From contig NZ_QOKV01000003.1 of assembly GCF_008365405.1 (NCBI RefSeq), positions 1-64,000 of the forward strand: a stretch of 64,000 nt of DNA. The letters are read 5' to 3'. Of this stretch, positions 8,909-16,919 are shown piece by piece (positions within the stretch are counted from its first letter, which is position 1; every line of letters begins with the position of its first letter). This stretch comes from Azospirillum brasilense. Its GTDB lineage: Bacteria; Pseudomonadota; Alphaproteobacteria; Azospirillales; Azospirillaceae. The notes beneath the pieces are model-generated. The model was not told the origin of the DNA, did no database searches, and worked only from the letters and a program-made list of their open reading frames with translations. The position numbers were made by a program, and so were the translations under genes.

Positions 8909-8930
8909 TTGAACTCATGTCGGGTGAAAC

Positions 8931-9977
8931 TTGGCCGCTATCTTGAAACGACCGGGGATGCCGGGGCGGCGTCATGCGATTCGCGGGGCGGGGTTGCTCG
9001 TCTCGGTGGCGTTGACCGTCCTCGGCCTCCTGCTCGTCACCTTCCTGATCGGGCGCGTGGTGCCCATCGACCCGGTGATCTCCGTGGTCGGCGACCGCGT
9101 GTCCGCCGACACCTACGCCCGCGTCCGGCAGGAGCTGGGGCTGGACCTGCCGCTGTGGCAGCAGTTCCTGCGCTATGTCGGCGACGTGCTCCAGGGCGAT
9201 TTCGGCACCTCGGTGCTGACCTCCCGCCCGGTGCTGGAGGATGTCCTGCGCGTCTTTCCGGCGACTCTGGAGCTCGCCACCGCCGCGCTGGTCGTCGGCG
9301 TGCTGCTGGGCATCCCGGCGGGGGTGATGGCCGCCGTTCATCGCGGGCGCTGGCCGGACCATCTGATCCGGGTGATCGGGCTGATCGGCCATTCCATCCC
9401 GATCTTCTGGCTGGGGCTGATGGCGCTGCTGGTCTTCTACGCGCGGCTCGACTGGGCGCCGGGGCCGGGGCGGGTGGACGTCTTCTACGAGGGGCTGGTC
9501 GATCCGGTAACCGGGGTCATCACGGTGGACGCCCTGCTGGCCGGCGAGAGCGATGTGTTCTGGAACGCGCTTCACCATCTGGTGCTGCCGGCCGGCATCC
9601 TCGGCCTTTACAGCGTGGCCTACATCGCGCGCATGACGCGCAGCTTCATGCTGGACCAGCTCCGCCAGGAATACATCACGACGGCCCGCGTCAAGGGCAT
9701 GTCCGAGGCGCGGGTGGTCTGGCGCCACGCGCTGGGCAACATCGCGGTGCCGCTGACCACCGTGGTGGCGCTGTCCTACGCCTCGCTGCTGGAGGGGTCG
9801 GTGCTGACGGAGACGGTGTTCGCCTGGCCGGGGCTGGGGCTCTACATCACCAACTCGCTGCTGTCGGCGGACATGAACGCGGTGCTGGGCGGCACGCTGG
9901 TGGTCGGGGCGGTCTTCATCGGCCTGAACCTGCTGTCCGACCTGCTGTACCGTTTGCTGGACCCCCGTGCGCGATGA
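8931..9977 (+). CDS. Peptide ABC transporter permease, DppB type
   Basis: A 348-residue inner-membrane permease with about six membrane segments. The N-terminal segment LLVSVALTVLGLLLVTFLIGRVVPIDPV is typical of DppB/OppB. The cytoplasmic EAA loop is seen as EYITTARVKGMSEARVVWRHALGN, which docks the ATPases. The start is uncertain: TTG at 8931 has GGTGA just upstream, and TTG 8943 or ATG 8958 would shorten it by 4 or 9 codons. The stop overlaps an ATG at 9974. It should form the membrane channel with the next gene product. Confidence 0.9.
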   Translation: MAAILKRPGMPGRRHAIRGAGLLVSVALTVLGLLLVTFLIGRVVPIDPVISVVGDRVSADTYARVRQELGLDLPLWQQFLRYVGDVLQGDFGTSVLTSRPVLEDVLRVFPATLELATAALVVGVLLGIPAGVMAAVHRGRWPDHLIRVIGLIGHSIPIFWLGLMALLVFYARLDWAPGPGRVDVFYEGLVDPVTGVITVDALLAGESDVFWNALHHLVLPAGILGLYSVAYIARMTRSFMLDQLRQEYITTARVKGMSEARVVWRHALGNIAVPLTTVVALSYASLLEGSVLTETVFAWPGLGLYITNSLLSADMNAVLGGTLVVGAVFIGLNLLSDLLYRLLDPRAR

Positions 9978-9985
9978 GGGGCACG

Positions 9986-10897
9986 ATGACGCACGCTGTT
10001 GAAAATGGCCTGCGGGCGTGGTTGACGGCGGAGACGCCGCAGTCCCGCGGGCAGGCGCGGCTGGGCCGGGTCTATCTGGGCTGGCTGGCCTTCGCGCGCA
10101 ACCGGCTGGCCATGATCGGGCTTGGCATCGTGCTGCTGCTGGTGCTGATGGCGGCGCTGGCCCCGCTGCTCGCGCCCTACGATCCCTACACGCAGGACCT
10201 GTCGCAGCGTCTGCTGCCGCCCAGCGCGGCGCACTGGCTGGGCACCGACGCCTTCGGCCGGGACATCCTGACGCGCATCCTCTACGGCTCCCGCCTGACG
10301 CTGATGATCGTGGCGCTGGTCGCGGTGACGGCGCCGGTCGCCGGGCTGCTGATCGGGACGGTGGCGGGCTATCTCGGCGGCTGGGTGGACGCGGTTCTGA
10401 TGCGCGTCACCGACATCTTCCTGGCCTTCCCGAAGCTGATCCTGGCGCTGGCCTTCGTCTCGGCGCTGGGGCCGGGCATCGAGAACGCCATCATCGCCAT
10501 CGCGATCACCAGCTGGCCGCCCTACGCCCGCATCGCGCGGGCCGAGACGATCACCATCCGCAAGAGCGACTTCATCAGCGCCGCAAGGCTCCAGGGCGCC
10601 TCGACGCCGCGGATCATCCTCGGCCATGTGGTGCCGCTCTGCTCCTCCTCGCTGATCGTGCGGGTGACGCTGGACATGGCGGGGATCATCCTGACGGCGG
10701 CGGGGCTGGGCTTCCTCGGCCTCGGCGCGCAGCCGCCCGCCCCGGAATGGGGCGCGATGATCGCCACCGGGCGCCAGTATGTGCTGGAGCAGTGGTGGGT
10801 CGCCACCATGCCCGGCATCGCCATCTTCGTGGTCAGCCTGGGCTTCAACCTGCTGGGCGACGGCCTGCGCGACGTTCTGGACCCCAAAGGCCAATGA
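9986..10897 (+). CDS. Peptide ABC transporter permease, DppC type
   Basis: A 303-residue permease. Family marks include the N-terminal LAFARNRLAMIGLGIVLLLVLMAALAPLLAPYDP, the GTDAFGRDILTRILYGSR motif and the EAA loop FISAARLQGASTPRIILGHV. Two starts are possible: ATG 9974, which overlaps the DppB stop by 4 bases, and ATG 9986, which has AGGGG four to five bases upstream and is taken here. It pairs with DppB to form the membrane pore. The 3' end overlaps the next ATG, giving translational coupling along the operon. Confidence 0.9.
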   Translation: MTHAVENGLRAWLTAETPQSRGQARLGRVYLGWLAFARNRLAMIGLGIVLLLVLMAALAPLLAPYDPYTQDLSQRLLPPSAAHWLGTDAFGRDILTRILYGSRLTLMIVALVAVTAPVAGLLIGTVAGYLGGWVDAVLMRVTDIFLAFPKLILALAFVSALGPGIENAIIAIAITSWPPYARIARAETITIRKSDFISAARLQGASTPRIILGHVVPLCSSSLIVRVTLDMAGIILTAAGLGFLGLGAQPPAPEWGAMIATGRQYVLEQWWVATMPGIAIFVVSLGFNLLGDGLRDVLDPKGQ

Positions 10898-11874
10898 GCG
10901 ACAAACCTCTGCTGGAGGTCGAGAACCTCCGCATCTCCTTCCCCACCCGGACGGGCGTGACGCAGGCGGTGCGCGGCGTCTCCTTCACCGTGGGCCGGGA
11001 AAAGCTGGGCATCGTCGGCGAATCCGGCTCCGGCAAGTCGATGACCGGGCGGGCCATCCTGCGGCTGGTCCCGCCGCCCGGCACCGTCACCGCCGACCGG
11101 CTGAGCTTCCAGGGCGAGGACCTGTTGACCCTGCCGGAGAAGCGGCTGCGCGGCATCCGCGGGCGGCGCATCTCCATGGTCATGCAGGACCCGAAATTCT
11201 CGCTGAACCCGGTGATGACCATCGGCGCCCAGATCGCCGAGGCCTACCGCGTCCATTCCAGCGCCGGCACGGCGGAGGCGAAGCGGCGCACGCTGGAGAT
11301 GCTGGAGGCCGTGCGCATCCGCAACCCGGAGCGCGTCTACGGCCTCTACCCGCACGAGGTGTCGGGCGGCATGGGCCAGCGCATCATGATCGCCATGATG
11401 CTGATCCCCAACCCCGACCTGCTGATCGCCGACGAGCCGACCTCGGCGCTCGACGTCACGGTGCAGATGCAGGTGCTGGCGATCATGGACGAGCTGTGCT
11501 CCCGCCGTGGCATGGGGATGATCTTCGTCAGCCACGACCTGAACCTCGTGGCGTCCTTCTGCGACCGCATCCTCATCATGTACGCCGGCCGGGTGGTCGA
11601 GACCTGCCGCGCGTCGGAGCTGCACGCGGCGAAGCACCCCTACACCCGCGGCCTGCTCGACAGCCTGCCGCGCCTGGACGACACGCGGGCGGAGCTGCCG
11701 GTGCTGGCGCGCGACCCGTCCTGGCTGGAGGATTTCCCCCCCTCTCCCCCCCGGGGAGAGGGTCGGGGTGAGGGGGCGTCGGCATCGCCGGAAGGTTCGG
11801 CAAAAGCGCAACCCCCTCACCCTAACCCTCTCCCCAGGGGGGAGAGGGGACATGGGGCGGAGGGCGGGCGATGA
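10894..11874 (+). CDS. Peptide ABC transporter ATPase, DppD type, with repeat-derived tail
   Basis: A 326-residue ATPase starting at an ATG that overlaps the DppC stop by 4 bases. Walker A is GESGSGKS near residues 45-52, the ABC signature is degenerate (VSGGMGQR), and Walker B is LLIADEPTSALDVT. The core ends near residue 280 at ELPVLARDPSWLEDF. The remaining residues, PPSPPRGEGRGEG through PLPRGERG, are encoded by a copy of the intergenic repeat lying in frame. The usual oligopeptide-binding C-terminal domain is short. It acts with the second ATPase, encoded next, to power peptide import. Confidence 0.9.
   Translation: MSDKPLLEVENLRISFPTRTGVTQAVRGVSFTVGREKLGIVGESGSGKSMTGRAILRLVPPPGTVTADRLSFQGEDLLTLPEKRLRGIRGRRISMVMQDPKFSLNPVMTIGAQIAEAYRVHSSAGTAEAKRRTLEMLEAVRIRNPERVYGLYPHEVSGGMGQRIMIAMMLIPNPDLLIADEPTSALDVTVQMQVLAIMDELCSRRGMGMIFVSHDLNLVASFCDRILIMYAGRVVETCRASELHAAKHPYTRGLLDSLPRLDDTRAELPVLARDPSWLEDFPPSPPRGEGRGEGASASPEGSAKAQPPHPNPLPRGERGHGAEGGR
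11737..11851. repeat. BIME-like repeat inside the end of the DppD gene
   Basis: CCCTCTCC...GGGGAGAGGG and GGGGTGAGGGGG are followed by CCCCCTCACCCTAACCCTCTCCCC and GGGGAGAGGGG, the same arrangement as the intergenic copies. Here the stop codon lies beyond the repeat, so it is translated as a Pro/Arg/Gly-rich tail. Confidence 0.8.
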
Positions 11875-12647
11875 TCGACGTCAAGGATCTGCGCGTCACC
11901 TTCGGCCATGGCGCCGATGCGGTGGCCGCCGTGCAGGGGGTGTCCTTCGCCGTGCGGGAGGGCGAGAGCTTCGGGCTGGTCGGCGAGTCGGGGTCGGGCA
12001 AGTCCACCGTGCTGCGCGCCGTCGTCGGGCTGAACCACGACTGGACCGGGTCCATCGCCGTGGCCGGCGCCGCGCAGGGGCGTCGCCGCGAGAAGGGCTT
12101 CTTCAAGTCCTGCCAGATGGTTTTCCAGGATCCCTACGGCTCGCTGCACCCGCGCCACACCATCGACCGCATCCTGGCCGAGCCCATCGCCATCCATGGC
12201 CTGCGCGACGCCGACGCGCGGATCGATCGGGTGCTGCGCGACGTCGGGCTGGGGCCGCAGTTCCGCTTCCGCTACCCGCACCAGCTCTCCGGCGGGCAGC
12301 GCCAGCGCGTCGCCATCGCCCGCGCCCTGGTGCTGGAGCCGCGCGTGCTGCTGCTGGACGAGCCGACCTCGGCGCTCGACGTGTCGGTGCAGGCGGAAAT
12401 CCTCAACCTGCTGAAGCGGCTGCGGGCGGAGCACGCGCTGACCTACGTGCTGGTCAGCCACAATCTGGCGGTGGTCGCCACCATGTGCGACCGGCTGGCG
12501 GTGATGAACCGGGGCCGCGTCGTCGAGGAGATGGAGGTGGACGCCCTGCGCCGGGGTGCCGCGCGGGAGGACTACACGCGCCAGCTCCTGCGCGCCAGCC
12601 AGGGCTACGACCGCGCGGCGGCGGACAGCTTCAAGGACTTCGCGTGA
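11871..12647 (+). CDS. Peptide ABC transporter ATPase, DppF type
   Basis: A 258-residue ABC ATPase whose ATG overlaps the preceding stop by 4 bases. Walker A is GESGSGKS, the signature LSGGQRQRVAIARAL is perfect, and Walker B is VLLLDEPTSALDVS with the H-loop VSHNL. It is shorter than most DppF proteins (about 320) and lacks the extended C-terminal peptide-transporter domain. With one degenerate signature (DppD) and one canonical (this gene), the pair probably has asymmetric ATP sites. The stop lies 3 bases from the convergent MarR gene. Confidence 0.92.
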   Translation: MIDVKDLRVTFGHGADAVAAVQGVSFAVREGESFGLVGESGSGKSTVLRAVVGLNHDWTGSIAVAGAAQGRRREKGFFKSCQMVFQDPYGSLHPRHTIDRILAEPIAIHGLRDADARIDRVLRDVGLGPQFRFRYPHQLSGGQRQRVAIARALVLEPRVLLLDEPTSALDVSVQAEILNLLKRLRAEHALTYVLVSHNLAVVATMCDRLAVMNRGRVVEEMEVDALRRGAAREDYTRQLLRASQGYDRAAADSFKDFA

Positions 12648-12650
12648 GGG

Positions 12651-13163
12651 TCACCCCGCCTCGGGCGGCGGGCCTGGGCGGGCGGCCAGCGCGTCGGCCT
12701 GGGCCTGGAGCTTGGCCAGCAGGCCGTCGAGCTGGCCCATCTCCTCCTCCGTGAGCGCGCCGGTCAACTCCCGCTCGTAGGCGAGCGCGAGGGGCACGAT
12801 CTCCGTGTAGATCGCCAGCGCCTTGGGCGTCAGGGTCAGCTGCGCCTTGCGGCGGTCGGTGGCGCCCGATTCGCGCAGGATCAGCGCCGAATCGAGCATC
12901 CGGCTGATCGCCCGGCTGACCTGCACCTTGTCCATGGCGGTGCGCTGGGCGATCTCCCCCGCGCTCAGCGTCTCGCCGCCGCCCAGCACGGCGATGACCC
13001 GCCATTCCGGGATGGTGATGCCAAATCGCTTCTCGTACAGCTTCGCCACCGTGTGGCTGACTGTGTTGGACAGCACCGCCAGGCGGTAGGGCAGGAAGCG
13101 GGTCAGATGCAGCACCGGCGCGGCGGGATCGGCGCCGGAACGCTTGCGGCGGGGGGAGGCCAT
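12651..13163 (-). CDS. MarR-family transcriptional regulator
   Basis: A 170-residue winged-helix regulator. The recognition region TLSAGEIAQRTAMDKVQVSRAISRML and the wing with GATDRRKAQLTLTPKA are standard for MarR. The N-terminal 20 residues are basic and probably flexible. MarR proteins bind DNA as dimers and release it on binding small aromatic or oxidant ligands. It is convergent with the peptide importer and lies upstream, on the same strand, of the EamA exporter 117 bases away, which is a plausible target. The ligand is not known. Confidence 0.88.
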   Translation of the reverse strand: MASPRRKRSGADPAAPVLHLTRFLPYRLAVLSNTVSHTVAKLYEKRFGITIPEWRVIAVLGGGETLSAGEIAQRTAMDKVQVSRAISRMLDSALILRESGATDRRKAQLTLTPKALAIYTEIVPLALAYERELTGALTEEEMGQLDGLLAKLQAQADALAARPGPPPEAG

Positions 13164-13280
13164 GGGGTGTCGCGCCTTATCGGAATGCGGGAACCGGATG
13201 CCGGTTTCTCCATCCTGCCCCGGAAATTGGCGGACGCAACCGTTTCAGATAAAAATTTCGGTCCGCGTCAGCGGCCACCC

Positions 13281-14192
13281 TCAACGATTTACGATCAGCG
13301 CCACGCCCAGCACCGCCACGATGGCGCCCGCCCAGGCGCCGGCCCCCGGACGCTGGCGGGTCCAGACCCACAGCATCGGCAGGATCAGCACCGGGCTGGT
13401 GGCCGACAGGGTGGCGACCACGCCGGCGTTGCCGTGGGCCAGCCCGATCAGCAGCAGCGTCATGCCCAGCCCCAGACCGATGAAGCCGTTCACCACCACC
13501 TGGGCGAAGATGCGCGGCGTCAGGCCGGGGCCGAAGCCGAAGCGCTGGCCGGGCAGCAGCCCACCCGCGAACAGCAGCAGCCCCGACATGCCGACGCGCA
13601 CCGCCGCCGCCGCGATGGGATCGGCCCCCGCCGCCATCACCGGCCGGGCGATGACCGAACCGGCGGCTTGGCAGACGGCCGCGATCAGGCAGGCGCCGAC
13701 GCCGACCAGCAGGCGGCCCCGCACCGACTCCCAGTCATGGGGAACGGTGCCGGTGCCGTTCGGCACCGGGCTGGCGCGGAAGAAGATCGCCAGCATCACC
13801 CCGGCGGTGACCAGCGCGATGCCGACCGCCGTCCACGGCCCCAGCGCCTCCCCCAGCACGGCCCAGGCGAGCAGCGCGGTGATCGGCGCGTTGGTGGCGT
13901 AGATGACCGAATTGCGGCGCGGTCCGATGCGCCCCAGCGCCCAGAACAGCGCGGTGTCGCCCATCACGATGCCGACCGCGCCGGACAGCGCCAGGATCGC
14001 CGCCCCTTGCAGGTCGAGCGTCTGCCAGCCACCGAGCAGCGTCGCGGCCAGCGCCGTGCCGACGAAGACGATGCTCATGCGCAGGCGGTTGAAGGCGACC
14101 GAGCCGATGGCCCGCACCGGGCCGATGGCGATCAGCCCGCTGGCCGCCCAGCAGAGCGCGGCGCCCAGGGCGGCGAGGTTGGCGGTCAGCAT
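13281..14192 (-). CDS. EamA-family (DMT) transporter
   Basis: A 303-residue inner-membrane protein with about ten hydrophobic helices arranged as two EamA repeats, one starting ANLAALGAALCWAASGLIAIGP and the other after residue 150 (LLVGVGACLIAAVCQAAGSVIA). Members export amino acids or other small metabolites; the substrate here is unknown. The ATG at 14192 starts exactly at the first helix. It lies downstream of the MarR regulator in the same direction but with a 117-base gap, so it may have its own promoter. Confidence 0.82.
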   Translation of the reverse strand: MLTANLAALGAALCWAASGLIAIGPVRAIGSVAFNRLRMSIVFVGTALAATLLGGWQTLDLQGAAILALSGAVGIVMGDTALFWALGRIGPRRNSVIYATNAPITALLAWAVLGEALGPWTAVGIALVTAGVMLAIFFRASPVPNGTGTVPHDWESVRGRLLVGVGACLIAAVCQAAGSVIARPVMAAGADPIAAAAVRVGMSGLLLFAGGLLPGQRFGFGPGLTPRIFAQVVVNGFIGLGLGMTLLLIGLAHGNAGVVATLSATSPVLILPMLWVWTRQRPGAGAWAGAIVAVLGVALIVNR

Positions 14193-14320
14193 GATGGGAG
14201 CTTCGGAAGGGCAGGGTGGGGCGCAGGCTGGGGCATCGTGGCCGCACCCTATCCGGAACCCCGCCGGGGCGGTAGCGCGGCGGTCGCATGGCGGGAGTGT
14301 GGGCAATCGAAGCCGATGCT

Positions 14321-15052
14321 TTACAACTCGATCAGCGCGTACGGCCTCCCCGACTCCTTCTCGATGGTCTGGGCGACGTTGTAGACCGGTGTGCCGCGCA
14401 GGGTCTTGCCGGCGTAGCTGCCGTGGTGGGCGTGGCCATGGACGACCGCCTGGACGTGGAAGCGGTCGATGGTCTCCGCCAGACGGGAGGAGCCGAGGAA
14501 GGGATAGATCTCGGTCGGCTCGCCGCGCACCGTCTCGGCGATGGGCGCGTAGTGCAGCACGACCATCGTCCGCTCGGTTTCCAGCTGGCGCAGGGCGCTT
14601 TCCAGCCGCATGGCCTCGTTCACCGCCTCGTGCACGAACTGCTTGATCGCGGGTTCGCCGAAGGCGTCGAGCATGCGGTTCTCGAACCCGCCGCCGAAGC
14701 CCTTCACCCCGGCGAAGCCGACGCCGCGGATCTCCACCGGGTTGCCGTCGAGGAAGCGGACGCCCGCCTGCTCCAGGATGCGCTGAAGCTCCTCGACATG
14801 GCCGCATTCGTGGTCGTGGTTGCCCAGCACGGCGACCACCGGGATGCCGATGGCGCGCAGATCCTCGGCCAGCACCTCGGCCTCGCGCGGCTTGCCGTGG
14901 TTGGTCAGGTCGCCGGCCAGCGCCAGGACGTCCGCCCGGTCGGCGATCTCCTGGAACAGCTCGCGGTAGGGATGGGTGGATGTTTCCCCCACATGGATGT
15001 CGCCGATGGCGGCGACCTTGATGGTTCCTTCAGTCCGAGTGTGTTCAGCCAT
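14321..15052 (-). CDS. Calcineurin-like metallophosphoesterase
   Basis: A 243-residue soluble phosphoesterase. All metal-binding motifs are present in order: GDIHVG (17-22), GDLTNHG, LGNHDHE, VVLHYAP and GHAHHG. This predicts a two-metal hydrolase of phosphomonoesters, phosphodiesters or nucleotides. Its ATG lies inside the end of the upstream nucleotidyltransferase gene (8-base overlap), so the two are translationally coupled. That pairing is the main clue to function, suggesting one enzyme adds and the other removes a nucleotide or phosphate. The substrate is unknown. Confidence 0.85.
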   Translation of the reverse strand: MAEHTRTEGTIKVAAIGDIHVGETSTHPYRELFQEIADRADVLALAGDLTNHGKPREAEVLAEDLRAIGIPVVAVLGNHDHECGHVEELQRILEQAGVRFLDGNPVEIRGVGFAGVKGFGGGFENRMLDAFGEPAIKQFVHEAVNEAMRLESALRQLETERTMVVLHYAPIAETVRGEPTEIYPFLGSSRLAETIDRFHVQAVVHGHAHHGSYAGKTLRGTPVYNVAQTIEKESGRPYALIEL

Positions 15053-15836
15053 GCTTGGTTTCCTCGCCGACGACGTCGGCGAACCCCCAGTCCGTGACGT
15101 CGATCCGATAATCCTCGCGCGAGAACAGCCGCCCCCGGCAAATGCGGGTCTGCGGCACCGGCAGCTTCGCGCGCTCGTTCAGCCGGTCCAGAAGCTCCTG
15201 CAACAGCCAGCCGGGGATGTGGTCGCGCTCCGTCGGGTAGATGAAGCGGAAGTTCAGGACGTGCATCAGCAGCACCTCCCAGTACTGCTCCATGTGGCCG
15301 AGCAGCCGTTTCCAGTCGATGTGGGCGTGCTGCTTGAGGATCATGTGGGCGACGTCGGGACCGTCGTACTTGTGCCGCATCTGCACGAAGGCCTTGGAGA
15401 AGACCATTTCCGTCGGCGGGATGAGTTGGACGTCGGCGCCGCAGACCAGCGCGCGGTGATCCTCCTCGAACCAGCGGTCGTTGACCGGGTTGATGGCGGC
15501 GGCGGAGTTGAAGATCACGTCGAAGAACAGGTCGCCGTGCAGGACCTTGCCGATCCAGCGCTCGTCCTCGATCTCGGTTCCGAAGCCGCGGTCCTGGAAA
15601 TGCGCGAGGATGCGCGGAAAGTCGCCGCCCCGGCAGAAGATGTCGATGTCCTTGGTCGGCCGGGTGATCCCGGTGTAGGCGCTGAGCGCGTAGGTGCCGC
15701 CCAGCAGGAAGGGTATGCCGGACTCCTTCAGGACCTTCAGGCTTTCCGTGTAGAAGGCCTCGGCCTCGGCCGAGACATCCGCACGGCCTTCGCGCCCCCG
15801 GCTTTCGCGCCCCCGGCTTTCACGGTTGCCGTCCAT
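15045..15836 (-). CDS. Nucleotidyltransferase-fold protein (AbiEii/MNT-like)
   Basis: A 263-residue protein. The minimal nucleotidyltransferase signature is visible: LLGGTYALSAYTG at residues 44-56, then RPTKDIDIF at 59-67, with the two metal-binding aspartates. A third acidic residue is likely in DLFFDVIFN. The rest is helical, with several conserved-looking aromatic and histidine residues. The first 20 residues contain a short duplicated RESRG tract and may not be structured. The ATG at 15836 has a long GGGGGAGAGGGG purine tract upstream. It forms a two-gene operon with the overlapping metallophosphoesterase. Relatives include toxins, antibiotic nucleotidyltransferases and tRNA-modifying enzymes; I cannot tell which applies. 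Confidence 0.75.
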   Translation of the reverse strand: MDGNRESRGRESRGREGRADVSAEAEAFYTESLKVLKESGIPFLLGGTYALSAYTGITRPTKDIDIFCRGGDFPRILAHFQDRGFGTEIEDERWIGKVLHGDLFFDVIFNSAAAINPVNDRWFEEDHRALVCGADVQLIPPTEMVFSKAFVQMRHKYDGPDVAHMILKQHAHIDWKRLLGHMEQYWEVLLMHVLNFRFIYPTERDHIPGWLLQELLDRLNERAKLPVPQTRICRGRLFSREDYRIDVTDWGFADVVGEETKHG

Positions 15837-15992
15837 CGCGCCCCCTCTCCCCCGCCGTTGTCCGTCGCGCCTTCAACAGGAGGAGCGGGTGAAACGGCAC
15901 CATCGAATGGTGGTCATGGCGGGAAAAAGGCAGGCGGAACCGCAGCACCGCTACGCCGGTTGAGGGTGGTATTGCTGATGGGGAGGCAACCG

Positions 15993-16553
15993 ATGGCACG
16001 ACATCCGATCCCACAGGGCCTTTTGCTCGCCGCCGGCCTCGTGCTGTGCGGCGCCGGTCCCGCTCTGGCGCAGGGAAGCTGCGCCGCGCTGGTCGACCGC
16101 TTCGCCGCCGAGAACAACCTGTCGGCCAGCCCGCCGCCGGTCGCGACGCCGCCGGGCAGCTCCGGCTCCACCGCGGGGGATGGAGCCTTGCCCGATGGAG
16201 GTTTGGGCGGGAGTTCCGGGACGACGCCGGACCAGCTCGCCCGCTCGGGCGGGGTGGTGGCGCCGCCGGCCTCGGGCGACCGGGCGGTGATCGAGCCGCC
16301 GCGCACCGGCGCTCCCATGCCGACCGCCCCGGCGGTGCGGCCCGACGCCGCGCCGAACAGCGGCTCCTCGATGGAGAGCGGGTCGATGGGGCAGGCGGCG
16401 CGCAACGCCCAGATCGAATCGCTGGTGACCGCCGCGCGCTCCGCCGCGAAGGACGGCAACGAGCCGCTTTGCATGGAATCGCTGGACAAAGCGCGCGGCC
16501 TGACCCGCGCCGCGCCGGGAGCGACGGGTGGTACGATGGGCGGGGGCGGCTGA
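15993..16553 (+). CDS. Secreted low-complexity protein, 186 aa
   Basis: A signal peptide is evident: ARHPIPQGLLLAAGLVLCGAG, with cleavage after PALA before QGSC. A short ordered piece (CAALVDRFAAENNL) is followed by about 90 residues rich in Pro, Gly, Ser and Ala, then a helical segment (QIESLVTAARSAAKDGNEPLCMESLDKARGL) with a second cysteine that may pair with the first. The start is fixed by GGGGAGG six bases upstream of 15993. The stop overlaps the next ATG (TGATG). The family is not recognised; a periplasmic or cell-wall-spanning role is possible. Confidence 0.65.
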   Translation: MARHPIPQGLLLAAGLVLCGAGPALAQGSCAALVDRFAAENNLSASPPPVATPPGSSGSTAGDGALPDGGLGGSSGTTPDQLARSGGVVAPPASGDRAVIEPPRTGAPMPTAPAVRPDAAPNSGSSMESGSMGQAARNAQIESLVTAARSAAKDGNEPLCMESLDKARGLTRAAPGATGGTMGGGG

Positions 16554-16768
16554 TGGCGACAACGCGGATGATGGCCGAACTGATGGCCGCCGACCTGAGT
16601 ATTGCGGGTCCCCTTCCTCCGTCACCGCCCACCCCCGACATGCCGGTGCCGCCGCCCGGCATGCCGGACATGCCCGGCGACCCGTCGCGGCCTCCGATCA
16701 AGGAGCCGCCGGACGCCATCCCCGTTCCCCCGGAGGAACCGCCGCCGAACCCCGAGCGGCTGATCTGA
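16553..16768 (+). CDS. Proline-rich small protein, 71 aa
   Basis: The ATG overlaps the stop of the secreted-protein gene, which supports real, coupled translation. The first 20 residues (TTRMMAELMAADLSIAGPLP) form a short helix. The rest is almost entirely Pro with Asp, Met and Glu: TPDMPVPPPGMPDMPGDP and later VPPEEPPPNPERLI. There is no signal peptide and no known family. It may be a flexible spacer or a partner of the protein encoded upstream. As an alternative, the frame could be open by chance, but the in-phase coupling argues against this. Confidence 0.5.
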   Translation: MATTRMMAELMAADLSIAGPLPPSPPTPDMPVPPPGMPDMPGDPSRPPIKEPPDAIPVPPEEPPPNPERLI

Positions 16769-16800
16769 GAGAGGCCCATCCGGGAGAAAAATGGCACCAG

Positions 16801-16901
16801 GACCGCAGGCGCGCGAAACGGCACGCTTGCGGTCTTGTGATTCGCGCGGGGAAAGGCGATGTCTTCTGTCGGGCACCGGAGGCCGGTGCCGAGTCGCCTT
16901 T
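16801..16901 (+). promoter_or_regulatory. Structured leader of the double cold-shock gene
   Basis: Three pairings are visible upstream of the start at 16920. GACCGCA (16801-16807) pairs with TGCGGTC (16828-16834). CGCGCGAA (16810-16817) pairs with TTCGCGCG (16841-16848), crossing the first as in a pseudoknot or alternative fold. AAAGGCGA (16852-16859) pairs with TCGCCTTT (16894-16901) around an inner hairpin GGCACCGG/CCGGTGCC (16872-16879 with 16883-16890). Function as a thermosensor is inferred. Confidence 0.5.
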
Positions 16902-16919
16902 TGGAGTTCAGTGGGTCTC

